A model generated the notes under the pieces. That model made no database searches. It was given only the letters and a program-made list of their open reading frames with translations, and was not told the origin of the DNA. DNA of 64,000 nucleotides, taken from NCBI RefSeq assembly GCF_024586455.1, contig NC_065919.1, forward strand, positions 35,254,839 through 35,318,838. The letters are read 5' to 3'. Position numbers and translations under genes: made by a program. Positions 25,283-37,485 of this stretch are shown in pieces (the stretch's first letter is position 1; every line of letters begins with the position of its first letter). The DNA is from Bactrocera neohumeralis. Lineage: Eukaryota; Arthropoda; Insecta; Diptera; Tephritidae.

Positions 25283-27060
25283 CATTCTCTTGCAACATGT
25301 AGCTACATAGTAAATTAATTTGTCCACCTAACAGTTGTTTCTATCACCTTATTCTAATCGAGATATATGTACATACATATATGAAATTATATACATACAT
25401 AATTGAACAGGATAACGAGAAGATTTGAATTCCGAGTGACTGTCTGTCTCTTCGTTCGTTCTAATTGGGATATTTTATTGAAAACAAGAAAGGAAGGGCT
25501 AAGTTCGGGAGTCACCGAACATTTTATACTCTCGCATGATAAAGTGATAATCGAGATTTCATTATCTGTCATTTACATATTTTTTTATTTTGCTGTAAAA
25601 TTAATTAGATTAGATCAATTTGTGGAATTCAAAATAGCGTTATATTGGGAGAAGGAGTGGTTCTGAACCGATTTCACCCATATTTCGTACATGTCATCAG
25701 AGTGTTAAGAAAATATTGTGTACCGAATTTCATTGAAATCGGTAGAGTAGTTCCTGAGATATGGTTTTTGGTCCATAAGTGGGCGACGCCACGCCCATTT
25801 TCAATTTTTAAAAAAAGTCTGTTTTTTGTTAGTCGGTTAACGCACTTTTAGTGATTTTCAACATAACCTTTGTATGGGAGGTGGGCGTGGTTATTATCCG
25901 ATTATCTTTCATTTTTGAACTGTATATGGAAATACCTGAAGAAAACGACTCTGTAGACTTTGGTTGACATAGCTATAGTAGTTTCCGAGATATGTACAAA
26001 AAACTTAGTAGGGGGCGGGGCCACGCCCACTTTTCCAAAAAAATTACGTCCAAATATGCCCCTCCCTAATGCGATCCTTTGTGCCAAATTTCACTTTAAT
26101 ATCTTTGTTTATGGCTTAGTTATGACACTTTATATGTTTTCGGTTTCCGCCATTTTGTGGGCGTGGCAGTTGGCCAATTTTGCCCATCTTCGAACTTAAC
26201 CTTCTTGTGGAGCCAAGAAATACGTGTACCAAGTTTCATCATGATATCTCAATTTTTACTCAAGTTACAGCTTGCACGGACGGACAGACAGACAGACATC
26301 CGGATTTCGACTCTACTCATCACCCTGATCACTTTGGTATATATAACTCTATATCTGACTCTTTTAGTTTTAGGACTTACAAACAACCGTTATGTGAACA
26401 AAACTATAATACTCTCCTTAGCAACTTTGTTGCGAGAGTATAATTAGTACAAGTGTTTTTGGACCACTGCCGCGGCCACAAAACGCCATTAATCGAAACC
26501 ACAATAACCGAGCCGTACATTAAGATACAAAATTGTAATTTGGCACAAGAAATCGCAGCAGCATGTGTGTGTAGAAAATTTTGAAAAAATGGGCAAGGCC
26601 ATGCCCTCTTATAGGTTTATTGTACATATAGCCTAAGCCACTAAAGCTAATTCACCCAGGACAATTATTGTAAGAACACCAACCAACAGTGTGGAATTGA
26701 ATGAAATTGAATTGTAACGTCCTATCTCCATATAACGGGTTTGTTACGCACTACCATGCGCGTTAAATCAATAACTAAATGTATCTAGACATTAAATTTT
26801 AACAAAATTCGATACCCATATACCTAATTGAAAAATTTTCGAACATCCAGCGGCATATATCCGCCAATTTGTTATTTTCCTACTAAAATTGAAAGAGCGT
26901 GTTTCTAATAATAGTGTATCTTTGTGCATACAATGGGTAAAATGTAGTGAAAACTTTCCTTGCTACATAACTAACATCAGGATTTTAAAAATTTATATCG
27001 CAAATCATCACCTAAGAAAACTTAACTGAGCCTATAATATTCGGCATATACTATAGTTTA
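25283..27060 (-). mobile_element. old DINE-1-like copy, split by a younger copy
   Basis: Two minus-strand pieces (25283-25483 and about 26444-27060) join in the correct order for one element. The left piece holds the 3' hairpin remnant, the CACCTAACAGTTGTTTCTATCACC block and a decayed CTGTCTGTCTC tract. The right piece continues with ACCACTGCCGCGGCCACAAAACG and the downstream AATTTGGCACA block. The plus-strand copy at 25484-26443 sits between. The far right part is too diverged to place its end. Confidence 0.65.
25484..26443 (+). mobile_element. DINE-1-like repeat (family A), nested insertion
   Basis: Begins AACAAGAAAGGAAGGGCTAA, then the TTCGG...CCGAAC palindrome. It contains the GGGCGGGGCCACGCCC box near 26013-26028, the GACGGACAGACAGACAGACA tract at 26278-26299 and the hairpin ending GCGAGAGTATAA. 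It lies inside an older minus-strand copy of the same family, so both boundaries can be read against the host sequence. No obvious target duplication is visible, as expected for Helitron/Helentron-type insertion. Confidence 0.8.
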
Positions 27061-27234
27061 ATTCTGAAATCATATACTAAATTTGTTGGTAAGTGACCTT
27101 AGTCAAACCCTCTTATCCCTAATATAATAGATTCCGATTCTCTGTCTATATGAGAATGATTTCAATAAAATAATATTCGCTGACAACAGGTAAAGTATAT
27201 GTAGTTATAAAACATTGTGACAAAAAAGGAACCG

Positions 27235-27775
27235 AAAATTGTAAATGAAACGCATAATATTTAATTATTCATTAATATTTATTTTTCTTCAAAGTAATTC
27301 ACACTAGATGTAATACACTTATGCCAAGGATTTCGAGGACTGGAGAAAAACACTTTTCATAAGCAATTTTTGGGATGGCCTACTGCTCCTTCAGCAAATT
27401 TTATTATATCTCTTCCATAGACTGAAAGTGGGTTCCACGTAGCGGCAATCTCAGTTTGGGGAACAAGAAAAAATTACAAGGAGCCAAATCTGGTGAATAC
27501 GGTGGTTGATCGTTAGGTACTCATTGCGTTTTGATTTTAAATTCGGTCACAATCGTTTTCGACGGAGTCGAGCAAGAACGGTTTTCATACCTAAATATCC
27601 ACCAAAATCTTTCGAATGGACTCGCAACAAATATTCAGCTCTCTTGTCATCTTTTCAACATTATCCTGGCGATTTTCAATCACCTTATCCTTCACTGTTA
27701 TAATACTTGACTTGAGCAGGTGCTGTAAACAAATTGGTTGACAGATCGCGCTATATTGTCATAGTACAAATACAT
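27235..27775 (-). pseudogene. mariner-type transposase relic
   Basis: On the minus strand, part of an HTH (VIENRQDNVEKMTRELNIC, about 27690-27630) is followed by a damaged KILVD..MK segment. After a large deletion comes SPDLAPCNFFLFPKLRLPLRG (about 27490-27430), with DLAPCNF carrying the third catalytic position, then THFQSMEDI and a decayed C terminus near 27300. The fragment order is correct for mariner, but most of the catalytic core is missing. No TIRs identified. Confidence 0.6.
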
Positions 27776-27776
27776 T

Positions 27777-28868
27777 TTTATACTCTCGCAACAATGTTGC
27801 TAACGAGAGTATTATAGTTTTGTTCACATAACGGTTGTTTGTAAGTCCTAAAACTAAAAGAGTCAGATATAGGGTTATATATACCAAAGTGATCAGGGTG
27901 ACGAGTAGAGTCGAAATCCGGATGTCTGTCTGTCCGTCCGTCCGCCTGTCCGTCCGTCTGTCCGTCCGTCCGTGCAAGCTGTAACTTGAGTAAAAATTGA
28001 GATATCATGATGAAACTTGGTACACGTATTCCTTGGCTCCATAAGAAGGTTAAGTTCGAAGATGGGCAAAATCGGCCAACTGCCACGCCCACAAAATGGC
28101 GGAAACCGAAAACCTATAAAGTGTCATAACTAAGCCATAAATAAAGATATTAAAAAGAAATTTGGCACAAAGGATCGCATTAGGGAGGGGCATATGTGAA
28201 CGTAATTTTTTTGGAAAAGTGGGCGTGGCCCCGCCCCCTACTAAGTTTTTTGTACATATCTCGGAAACTACTATAGCTATGTTAACCAAACTCTACACAG
28301 TCGTTTTCTTCAGGCATTTCCATATACAGTTCAAAAATGGAAGAAATCGGATAATAACCACGCCCACCTCCCATACAAAGGTTATGTTCAAAATCACTAA
28401 AAGTGCGTTAACCGACTAAAAAAAAACGTCAGGAACACTAAATTTTACGGAAGAAGTGGCAGAAGGAAGCTGCACCCAGGCTTTTTTTAAAAATTGAAAA
28501 TGGGCGTGGCGCCGCCCACTTATGGACCAAGAACCATATCTCAGGAGCTACTAGACCGATTTCAATGAAATTCGGTATATAATATTTTCTTAACACCCTG
28601 ATGACATGTACAAAATATGGATGAAATCGGTTCACAACCACGCTTTCTTCCAATATATAGCTATTTTCTAGCTATTCCATCTGACGCCGTCTCTGTATAA
28701 TACGAGTATAAACATTAGGAACCAATGATGATAGCGGAATAAAACTTTACAAAAATACGGTATTTGAAAAATATGTAAATGACGTATTATGAAATCTCGA
28801 TTATCACTTTACCATGCGAGAGTATAAAATGTTCGGTGACACCCGAACTTAGCCCTTCCTTACTTGTT
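27777..28868 (-). mobile_element. DINE-1-like repeat (family A), well preserved
   Basis: A complete minus-strand copy: hairpin TACTCTCGCAACAATGTTGC at 27781-27800, a GTCCGTCCGTCCGCCTGTCC tract around 27926-27973, GGGCGTGGC boxes at 28219 and 28502, and the 5' terminus at 28812-28868 containing the palindrome TTCGGTGACACCCGAA and CCTTCCTTACTTGTT. It is almost identical along its length to the copy at 57493-58566, suggesting a young subfamily. It abuts the mariner relic on its left. Confidence 0.85.
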
Positions 28869-28904
28869 TTAAATATAATTTACCTAGCAATTTAAATTAC
28901 AATT

Positions 28905-29095
28905 TTCGGGTAATACATACATATATTACGTACAAGTTATAATATAAGTTGTGAATCTTGAATATTTTGGTAGCATCTTTAAAATAAAGTTTCGCCAACA
29001 CCTGAAGGTATTTCCCCGACTGTTATCCTGACAAGTCGCCAGGGTATGAAAAGTTTGGCTATACCCGAATTTAGTCTTTCCTTACTTTTTTAAGT
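28905..29095 (-). mobile_element. DINE-1-like 5' fragment, divergent subfamily
   Basis: The block ACACCTGAAGGTATTTCCCC near 28998-29017 and the end block CCGAATTTAGTCTTTCCTTAC near 29070-29091 match, in reverse, the fragment at 58867-58985 (GGGGAAATACCTTCAGGTGT). This indicates a third subfamily sharing only the 5' terminal motif with family A. Confidence 0.5.
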
Positions 29096-30029
29096 AAAAT
29101 TTAAGTCTCTCTTATGGTATATCAGGCCCATGTTCGAAATATGATCCCTCTCTCCTTCTAAAGCTTGGCATGACACCGCTCATGAAGCACATACTTGAAA
29201 TACACTTTAGTATGCATCACTTGCAGAATGCTTCTCACTTTTCTTAGTTGAATAAATGTTTTTCCATACACAAACAAACAACCATAAGGTAGTATATAAT
29301 AGAAAGGAAACAGAGTATGTATACACATTTGTAATACTATATAATACACAAGTACATATTAACAAATGAGTATGCACTCCATATGCCAAAAATACAATTT
29401 ACCGTTTTTCTTCTTCTTTTACTTGGATTTCAAACATGTTCTACAATGTAGTAGTAAATTGCATTTTCTTACATCTCATAAAAAGTCCAAAATATATTTT
29501 ACTTAAATCAAGAATTCTGCAAATTACTTTCATAAAAACTCTATATGTTTGGCACGTACTCACTCGCAATACATCGTATTATTTTCATTTAACTTGTTAT
29601 ATTGTGCCTCCCCGGATCAACGATAAAGTAAGTTTGCCTACTGTTTGTATGTGAGTATCACAACAACATATAAATGTATACTTTGCATAAATAGTGAAAC
29701 AGTTGTCTACTTTATCACACCCACTTCGTACGTGTTTAATTTGGTACATCACTAAGGCATCTATTATTACGGTGGAATGTACTATACACTTTATTTTACA
29801 AAAAGTACATACTTCTAATCGTAGCAACCAAAATATTGTAATAGAAAACTGGCTTTATTTTTTTCTAAATTATACTGATATTCCGTTAAAACTCGAATTA
29901 ATAATTTCAGAAATGTTTATGTAGATATATTTTAGTGATATTCAAAACATACATTATATGTATGCTTTATACAGAAGGTTAAGTTGAGAAGTTCCGTTTT
30001 ATGCATAATTTTTCGAGAGCATATTGATC
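29096..30029. other. spacer without recognised genes
   Basis: Overlapping ORFs on both strands at 29158-29924 are AT-rich and show no domain. No TE termini recognised. Confidence 0.4.
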
Positions 30030-31250
30030 AGAGTATGTTAGTTGTTTGTAATAATAATCGAAGCTGTCATAAAGGTATGTATTATATATAAAAAAAAATG
30101 GCAAAACATGTTGAATTCCGGAAGTCTGTCTCCATCTGTCGCTCTAATCGTGCAAACAACAACTTTATTAAAAGATACCTTGATAAAATTTGGATCATAT
30201 ATTCCTTGACATTATGCGGAGGTTTGTAAGCGTCAAGTGCTTTAACTAAGGCACAAATGAAGCAGCAAAACTCAAAACTGAAATTTTGGGATTCTTTATC
30301 TGCGGTTTTAAACTTTTTGAAAAATGAGGGTCGCACCTGTTCATATCTCCTAAACTACTGAAGTAGTCTACAACTTCATCACACAGGGTGATCGATCGAC
30401 TAATAATCACCCCAATACAAATATTTCGCCAACAAGTAAAGAATCGCTAACTTCGGGTGTAACCAAACATTTTATACTGAACTAACATAGAAAAATAAAA
30501 TACATAAATTATATCCTAAAAAGGTTGCGTAAAAATTCAGCAGTCATTATCGAAAAAGTTTCGAATGAATCGCCTTTATAATTGGCATCCCCTTATATTG
30601 TGGGTCATCGACTAACTTACTTTCATTACTACATTTTGCTTCCCATCAAAAATATTTACCTCAAAATCAACAAATTTTTATATTGGATATAAGAAAAAAA
30701 ACAGCAACCTGAGTACCTGAAATCAGTTCATTAGGGATATGAAATCAAGGTCTGGAACAATTTCATATTCAGCGCTTAGCCACATTATTATTAAGAAAAC
30801 TTGTCATCATAATTTCATAAAAATATAACCAATAGCTTTAATGGTTTCTCAGATATGTGCATTAAATCTATTAGATAGCAGGTTCATGCCAAAATTTCTA
30901 ATAGTCTATAAGTCCGTTGATTCGGTAAAAAAAATCGTTACAAGTATATTATACTGGGCAAAAATAATCGATGTAAAAATTAGAGTGGCGTTGAATTTGA
31001 ACCAAATTTGGTGCATCCCATTATCTGGAAAATTGTATGCTACATGAGTGAAATCAGACTACTTCCGATATAAAAAAATTAAATTCGCTTAGATTCTTTC
31101 TGATATCGTTCCAAATCGGAACATATCGTTTCAAGTCCTTAAATACCGAATATGAGAACATCAGAGTATTTTGAATTAAACATAGAGGAAACCTTCCCTT
31201 ATAATAATCAACTCTACTTTACGTGCATCCCAAATAAAGATTTCTAAACT
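30030..31250. mobile_element. two decayed DINE-1-like relics, back to back
   Basis: 30030-30434 reads on the minus strand: a CTGTCTCCATCTGTCGCTC tract, TTTATTAAAAGATACCTTGA and a GTCGCACCTGTTCATATCTC region. At 30434 the plus-strand 5' block CAACAAGTAAAGAATCGCTA appears, with CTTCGGGTGTAACC...TTTTATACT, and starts another copy. Its body fades into unrecognisable sequence by about 31250. The limits are approximate. Confidence 0.4.
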
Positions 31251-32034
31251 CTCAGATGACTAAGGTATTTAATAATCGTGTAATCTTAGATCGTAGTAAA
31301 GGTCCTTAGCGGTGTTGTAATCGATTCACAATTTTCCCCCTTAGAGAATGCGGACATATACTGCATAGCTTTAAGAATGTCAAATTTAATCATTTTAGTT
31401 AGACGGGTAGAGAATATTAGAATTATATATATGTATATATACATTTAGTATAATACCTTCTTCTTAAGCCTTAGCCTTAATTTGTCATCTAAATAAATTA
31501 TTGAAAGTAAACACAAGTCCCCATCATTAAAACAGTCAATGCTCCAAGTTGCGAGTAGTGTGTTATACACATATATCCCTTGTTTACAATATTTATATAT
31601 TTGTTTGCCTGCACATAAAATAAAATGGACGGCGTCATTGAAGAAGAATTGAATTTGTAATTTTGACTGGTAATGCTAGTAAGAAGTCATATACAAGAAG
31701 TTGACAGTAACTTTTGTTTATGTTCGCAATATAATGTCTGTCGAACCGTGCTGAACAGCATCGTTAAAATCAATAGATTATTACGCCAATAACAACTATG
31801 CAGTTCAGTAATTTATCCAAAAACATTTCTTTTTCATAGAAATTGCCTTTGACGAACGTTTATTGACCGACGGCTGCTGTTATTAAACAAGGACTCCTTA
31901 AATTTATAATTCGATTCAATTTCTCATAATAACAATATATGTACATATACACATATATTTGTGAATCACTCAATATTAATATACTAGATAAAATTTCATA
32001 TTTCATATATGTAGACCTTGTCTAGATCTGACAA
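31251..32034. other. AT-rich spacer
   Basis: No coding or repeat signal that I can support. Short TATGTA/TATA runs at 31425-31440. Confidence 0.4.
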
Positions 32035-32990
32035 AAGAAAAGCCGACGCTTTTGACAACCACCTTAAGAATAGGCTTAAGCCATTTTTCCTGAATAGCGG
32101 CTATGAGCGCCAGAATGGTCAGCCTTGAAGTAGGAACAGAAATGTAGAGGATAAAAATAATATTGATAATTGGACAATGAAATAGTTGCCAAAGAAATAT
32201 CTCCTATTTTTAGTACTAATCTATAATTGTAAATAGTTTTAGGCTAAGCCACTTTCGTCCGCAATGAAAATGCGCCGAAATTGTAATGATTCCGAAGCCA
32301 AGCATTTGCGGATTTGTGTAGTTCTTGAACCTCTCTCCGTCATTTCGGGACATCAATTTAGATTCAGGCAAGTACATGGAACCCCTAAACAGTGCCGCAA
32401 AATCGTTAAAACCATTCTAAAATGCTTGGAAGAGAAACAGTTCTATTCGACAGTTTTCTTAGGCATTCAACAAAATTTTGACAGAGTCTACCACGCGTGG
32501 TTGTTATTTAAAATAAATATGATATTACCAGCATCACTTCTATTTCGTAGATTATACTTAGATTACACCGGGATGCATTTAGGCAGAAGACTGACTTCAA
32601 AGCAACGGGTAAAAACCAAAAGAGACTAACTTAAAATCAAGACCACAAAAATGTATTGGTCACTGGGTCCTAGATCAAAACTTAGTATTGAAAATATGGT
32701 GAGGAAAATTGCAGGTAAATAAATCGAACGCAGAAATAATTCGAAGATATCAAGATTAGAAAGATATCAGTCGAAAAACCTTGGATTGATCGCAAAAGCT
32801 CCGTGGTACATGAAAAAAATTAACACACAATTAATTACACAAAGCAAATGAAATAAATACTATGAAGTTCAAGATTTAAAAACTCAGTTCAATGAAAATA
32901 TCCGTACTTGCCAACTGCAAAAGCTGTATCTCTCAGACTTACCATTTAGATCCTAAGTTTAACTACACTGATTGAGTATAATAGCAAATT
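32035..32990 (+). pseudogene. jockey-type non-LTR reverse transcriptase relic
   Basis: The decayed linker KRKADAFDNHLKNRLKPFF (about 32050-32105) is followed by the best block in the 32264-32629 frame. That block reads VISGHQFRFRQVHGTPKQ, LEEKQFYSTVFLGIQQNFDR and LPASLLFRRLYL. These match the early RT motifs of jockey-clade elements (HQFGFR...H.T...VFLDI..AFD). The first catalytic Asp is replaced by Gly (VFLGI). The second catalytic box is missing. A terminal APWYMKK segment near 32805 resembles the jockey C terminus. Dead fragment; no poly(A) tail or target duplication found. Confidence 0.6.
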
Positions 32991-33779
32991 AATGGAATGT
33001 GATATACATATAGTACAAATCATATACTTCAAATCTCTTTAATGTATTTTATGGACAAATTGGGATTTTCACATTTGCTTATGTTACGTGACACGACAAA
33101 TCGTAAATAATTACATATAGCTGCCATCTAAACTAAATCATTTTAATAAAGTCCTTGTTAGGGAAACTTTTTGATTTCATACTATGTATATGCCGTGGAC
33201 TGTTATCCAAGGCCTTGTTATATAATAAAAAACAATAGAATTATCGAGATTAGACCAGCAAATCGAATAGCTGCAATACAAATCAAAAGATCAAAATCCA
33301 GTTATTGTAATAAAAACAAAACAAGATGCCTCCACCAAATATGGCATCGATGATTACCTAATAGCCTTAACAGACGGCAGCGGTAGTCCGGTTAACTGCG
33401 CACTGAATCAGATCCAAATTTATAGGTGACAGACTCAAACTCTTGTAAACAGCTGATTGTATTTTTTTATAACAATTTCAATGAAAATGGATGGAAAATG
33501 AACATTGCGGTTGTCGACAAATTTTTACAAAACAATTTTTATTACAAAAACATATCAACACGTTATTTTTAAAACTACATCATAACATAAAACTTCTTGG
33601 TTTTTTATTGAAAATTTGAAAAAATACCTGTCAGTCTTGCTTGTTTTTCATTTACAATAGATTAAAATTGGCTATTTAAACAATGTTGCCAACGAAAATA
33701 CAGCTAACTCTCAAAAATTTTGAGGATTAGATGGGAGTTAGCAACGGAATTATCTTCACTATCTTCTGAATTAATCCGG
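32991..33779. other. AT-rich spacer
   Basis: No supported feature; the ORF at 33171-33353 is not recognisable. Confidence 0.4.
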
Positions 33780-34215
33780 ATTAATGTAGTTCAGATCGGA
33801 CCACTATAGCATATGATTTTCATACAAACTGACGTAGTATGAAAAGTTCTTGTGTGAAAACTTTCGAATGAAATGTAAAATATTCTAACATTTGACTTAA
33901 TTGAGTTTAATACGTATATGTCACCAAAGGCATGTGTTCAAACGCATTACATATCTTCTAATGCCCTTATTCAACCGAAAGAAATATTAATATTCATCTC
34001 GATATCTCTTCGAGCATGGAAGCACGCATGGAACTTAGAAAACTTAAATACTTTTATTTTCAATGCACTTTATAAGTTTTCGTTGAAAAGCCTTTTTTGG
34101 TCGTGGCAGTGGTTAAAATGCGCCCATCTACGAACACGTCCTCACTTTTTTTCCAAAAAACAAAGAAGGGATAAGTTCCGCTGCAACCGAACGTTTCAAA
34201 CTATTTCAACTTGCC
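33780..34215. mobile_element. mosaic of DINE-1-like relics
   Basis: 33785-33900 is a reverse-oriented piece of family B (CAGATCGGACCACTATAGCA, then TTTTCATACAAACTGA). 33918-34140 is plus-oriented family A body (CACTTTATAAGTTTTCG, GTGGCAGTGGTTAAAATGCG). 34163-34195 carries another plus-oriented 5' terminus (AAAGAAGGGATAAGTTCC with CTGCAACCGAACG). At least three fragments are juxtaposed. Confidence 0.5.
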
Positions 34216-34348
34216 ATGCTTAAAAGCAGGAAAACTTGCAAGAACCGAAGCCAGGAAAATACCCTAAAGTGTAAAACGACAACCAGAAGATCGCAATTTA
34301 AGCAATTTTATATATGCATATACTATATAAAAGTATAACTAATCTTGG

Positions 34349-36566
34349 AGGATGGAGTCATGTGGAGAAGTTCACGCAAGTGAGTAAAGTTGTCTAATTG
34401 TCATTCACCTGGAAGTGGCCAGAAACGATTCTTTTACATATGGCTCAAACAGCTCACGACTTCCGGTCCTGGACCACGTATCCTTTGGGTAGCCAAAGAA
34501 GATCCATTTGAACCCCTCCACAGGGTTGTGCGCTGGGTATGGGGCCCGCCACGTGAAAAACACTACCAACAAAAACTAATCGGCAGCCTCGGATGAGAGA
34601 CCCTCCATGGCAAACGAATTAAAGATTACGATTTGAAGGCACGCACTTGGAATGTTCAGTCCCTTAATTGGGAAGGTGCCGCTGCCTAGCTAGTTGATGT
34701 TCTCGTTAGAGTAAAGGCCATCTTCACTGCCGTGTAGGAAAGGCGACGGACGGGACAAGGACTGAGGCGAGTAGTGTCATTCATCCCGATGGATGAACGT
34801 AGCCACAATCCTCATCAAAGCGAAGCTCTTCAACATATCTCTGATTTGCGCCCACGCCCATGCCAAAGATGCTTTCTATGAGCGCTTGGAGCGCACCTAT
34901 GAGATCTGCCCCGTCATGATGTTAAAATCGCGCTTGTCGACTTTAACGACAGGGTGGTCAAAGAAGGTATCTTTGCACAACATTCGCGAAATTCAGTCTC
35001 CATGAGGAAAGATCCCCAAATGGGATGAGGCTGATTGACTTCGCCGGAGCCCGAAATACGTTTATCTGTACTAATAGATTCCAGCATAGATAAATTCATC
35101 AAGCTACCTGGCTATCTGCGGATCGAAAAGCCACCAAACAGATCGATCATGTTGTGATAAATGGAAGAGGTCTTAACATCGACTCGGACCACTATCTTCT
35201 TACAGCCAAGATTCGCAACCCGCCTCTGTGCAGCAAACAACGCATGTCAACAAACCGAACGATTTTCTACTTGGGTTGCACTCCCGCTTTCTGAGAGCAC
35301 TCACCACCAACTCGGTATAAAGTGTGAGACGGCATTTCAAGCTCCTTACTCACAGATTCAACCGAAAACATTGGTTTTCGGAAAAATCAAAAGAACAGCT
35401 GGCATGATGAGGAGTGCCATGTGGCAGTGGAGAGAAAACAGACTGCCTAACTCGCAACGTTACAATAAACCACAACACGTGGGGGATGGGATAGATACCG
35501 AGAGCTGACAGAAAAAGGGACAGGCCGAAATGAGTGAGTATGAAGAGCTTGACAAGCTGGCCGACAGGGATAATGATCGAAAATTCTACGAAAAGATGCG
35601 ATGACGAACCGATGCCCAGAGCATACTAAAATTATGGAGGGAAGACTTCTCCAGCCTGCTGAATGACAGTGAGAGCATAACGCCAGGAGAAGGCGAACCC
35701 GATTCGACCAATCGATGACGATGGAGCAGACGTTCCATTGCCCGACCACGAAGAAGTTCGAATAGCAATTACCCGTCTGAAACAAAACAAAGCGGCGGGG
35801 CCTATGGTTTGCCGGCCGAGCTATTCAAAAACGGCGGCGATGAACTGATTAGTAGCATGCGTCAGCTTCTTAGTAGAATGTGATCAGACGAAAGCATGCC
35901 CTACAATTGGAATTTAAGTTTACTCTGCCCAATCCACAAAAAGGAAGACCCTACAATCTGCGCCAACTACCGTGAGATAAGCCTCCTCAATATCCCATGT
36001 AAGGTTCTATCGCGCATATAGTGTGAAAGATTAAAGCCCACCGTAAAAAAACTGATTGGACCTTATCAGTGTGTCTACAACTGACCAGATATTCACCATG
36101 CGCCAAATCTTGGAAAAAAACCGTGAAAAGAAAAAAACGCACCACCTCTTCGTCCATTTCAAGGCTCCTTTTGACAGCACGAAAGCGAGCTGCCTTTATG
36201 CCGCGATGTCTGAATTTGGTATCCCCACAAGACTGATACAGCTGTGTAAACTGACGTTGAACAATACCAAAAGCTCCGTCACGATTGAGAAGGACCTCTC
36301 CCTTTCGAGTGACAGCTTCAATCTACTCTTGGAGAAAATAATTCGAGCTGCAGAACTATATATGGTAGGTAGGTACCATCTTCTATAAGAGTGTACAGCT
36401 GCTTGCGTACACCGCTGACGCGTAAGTCACTCATTATTCCCGTCCTGCTTTATGGTGCATAGGCTTGGACGATGAATCCTCAATTGGAGCCAAAACGGCT
36501 GACGCGCTGGTATAAACTCGGCTATGACCGCGTAACCGGTGTTTACGACAGTCAAGAAGAAGAAAG
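34349..36566 (+). pseudogene. RTE-like endonuclease/RT retrotransposon, full 5' end, decayed
   Basis: Starts with the family's shared 5' end GGAGGATGGAGTCATG, with a leader of about 280 bp and a possible start region near 34610. A decayed AP-endonuclease domain follows: ARTWNVQSLNWEG near 34640, the LICAHAHAKDAFYERLERTYE stretch near 34840-34905, GLRLIDFAGARN near 35025 and a CAANNACQQTERF stretch near 35230. The linker (MSEYEELDKLADRD, 35529) and RT blocks come next: AELFKNGGDELI about 35815, PIHKKEDPTICANY near 35930, and the THHLFVHFKAPFDSTKASCL frame at 36056-36388. The RT is collapsed: near 36420 the YADD region joins straight to the ITPVLLYGA-type tail. It ends in a GAAGAAG tail near 36560. 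Multiple stops. Confidence 0.75.
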
Positions 36567-37485
36567 CCAGCAGGGTTTTTGAAAATCTTGATTTAGTTAT
36601 ATGCTGGCTAGACCAAGATTTTACCCGATTTTATGCTCGCATATATTTCATCGTTCGCATTTAAATATTGTACTGCTCTATGCAATGCTTTGAAAAGATG
36701 TATTCTGTATATCTCAAATTATAATAGATCTTTTTATCAACACTCCAACTATTCAGCTTTGTTTTTCTGCTAGATACCGCGTTTGGCTTGTACTGAATGC
36801 ATTTACTTCTTTCACACATAATCTAGCAAAGTATCCGCAATGCCTTGATGACGAAAATGTCGATGCCATTTTTTGTTGTAACATTAAATAAATCTTACGA
36901 GTTTGTCCTAAAAAACCTGCCCGGTTTGGCAACAATCTGACGGGTTCGTCCTAAAAAAACTGCCTAGTTCTGGAGCACAATCAGTATAACCCATATACTA
37001 AGCATGTATGGATATGAAAATGTTTACTTATTTCTTTCAATGTTTGAATTACTAAATTTTTAAATGATTCTTACATGAATTTTGAACAAATGCTTATGAT
37101 TTGAAATATAATTTTTGTATATATGAATTGTATTAATCTTGATGACCTTGAGTTGTTAATGGTGTAACTAACACGACTTTCTTTAAAATATAAAGACATG
37201 TGTTTTTTAATTATTTTTATTTTTTTGTTTTTGAAGAAATTAAATATTCAAATGATTCTTACCATTCTGAATTTTTAACAAAAGCTTATGATTTGGAATA
37301 TAATTTTTGTATTTATGAATTGTGTTGAATTTTAACATAAAGAGATAAGCAGTATCCTATGTCATTACGCTGGTTCTAGGCTACCTCCCCACCAATTTTC
37401 AGAAAAATCGGTTCCGCCGTACTTGAGTTATAAATGGTGTAGTTAACACGACTTTCTATTATATATATATATATATATATATATA
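36567..37485. repeat. spacer with two imperfect tandem duplications
   Basis: Around 36898-36985 a segment of about 45 bp containing GTTCGTCCTAAAAAA is repeated twice, imperfectly. At 37050-37190 and 37244-37460 a longer block recurs: AAATGATTCTTAC, GCTTATGATTTG.AATATAAT, ATGGTGTA.(C)TAACACGACTTTCT. The second copy carries about 70 bp more, with an AAAAATCGGTTCCGCCGTAC stretch. An (AT)n run at 37460-37485 precedes the mariner insertion. Confidence 0.6.
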
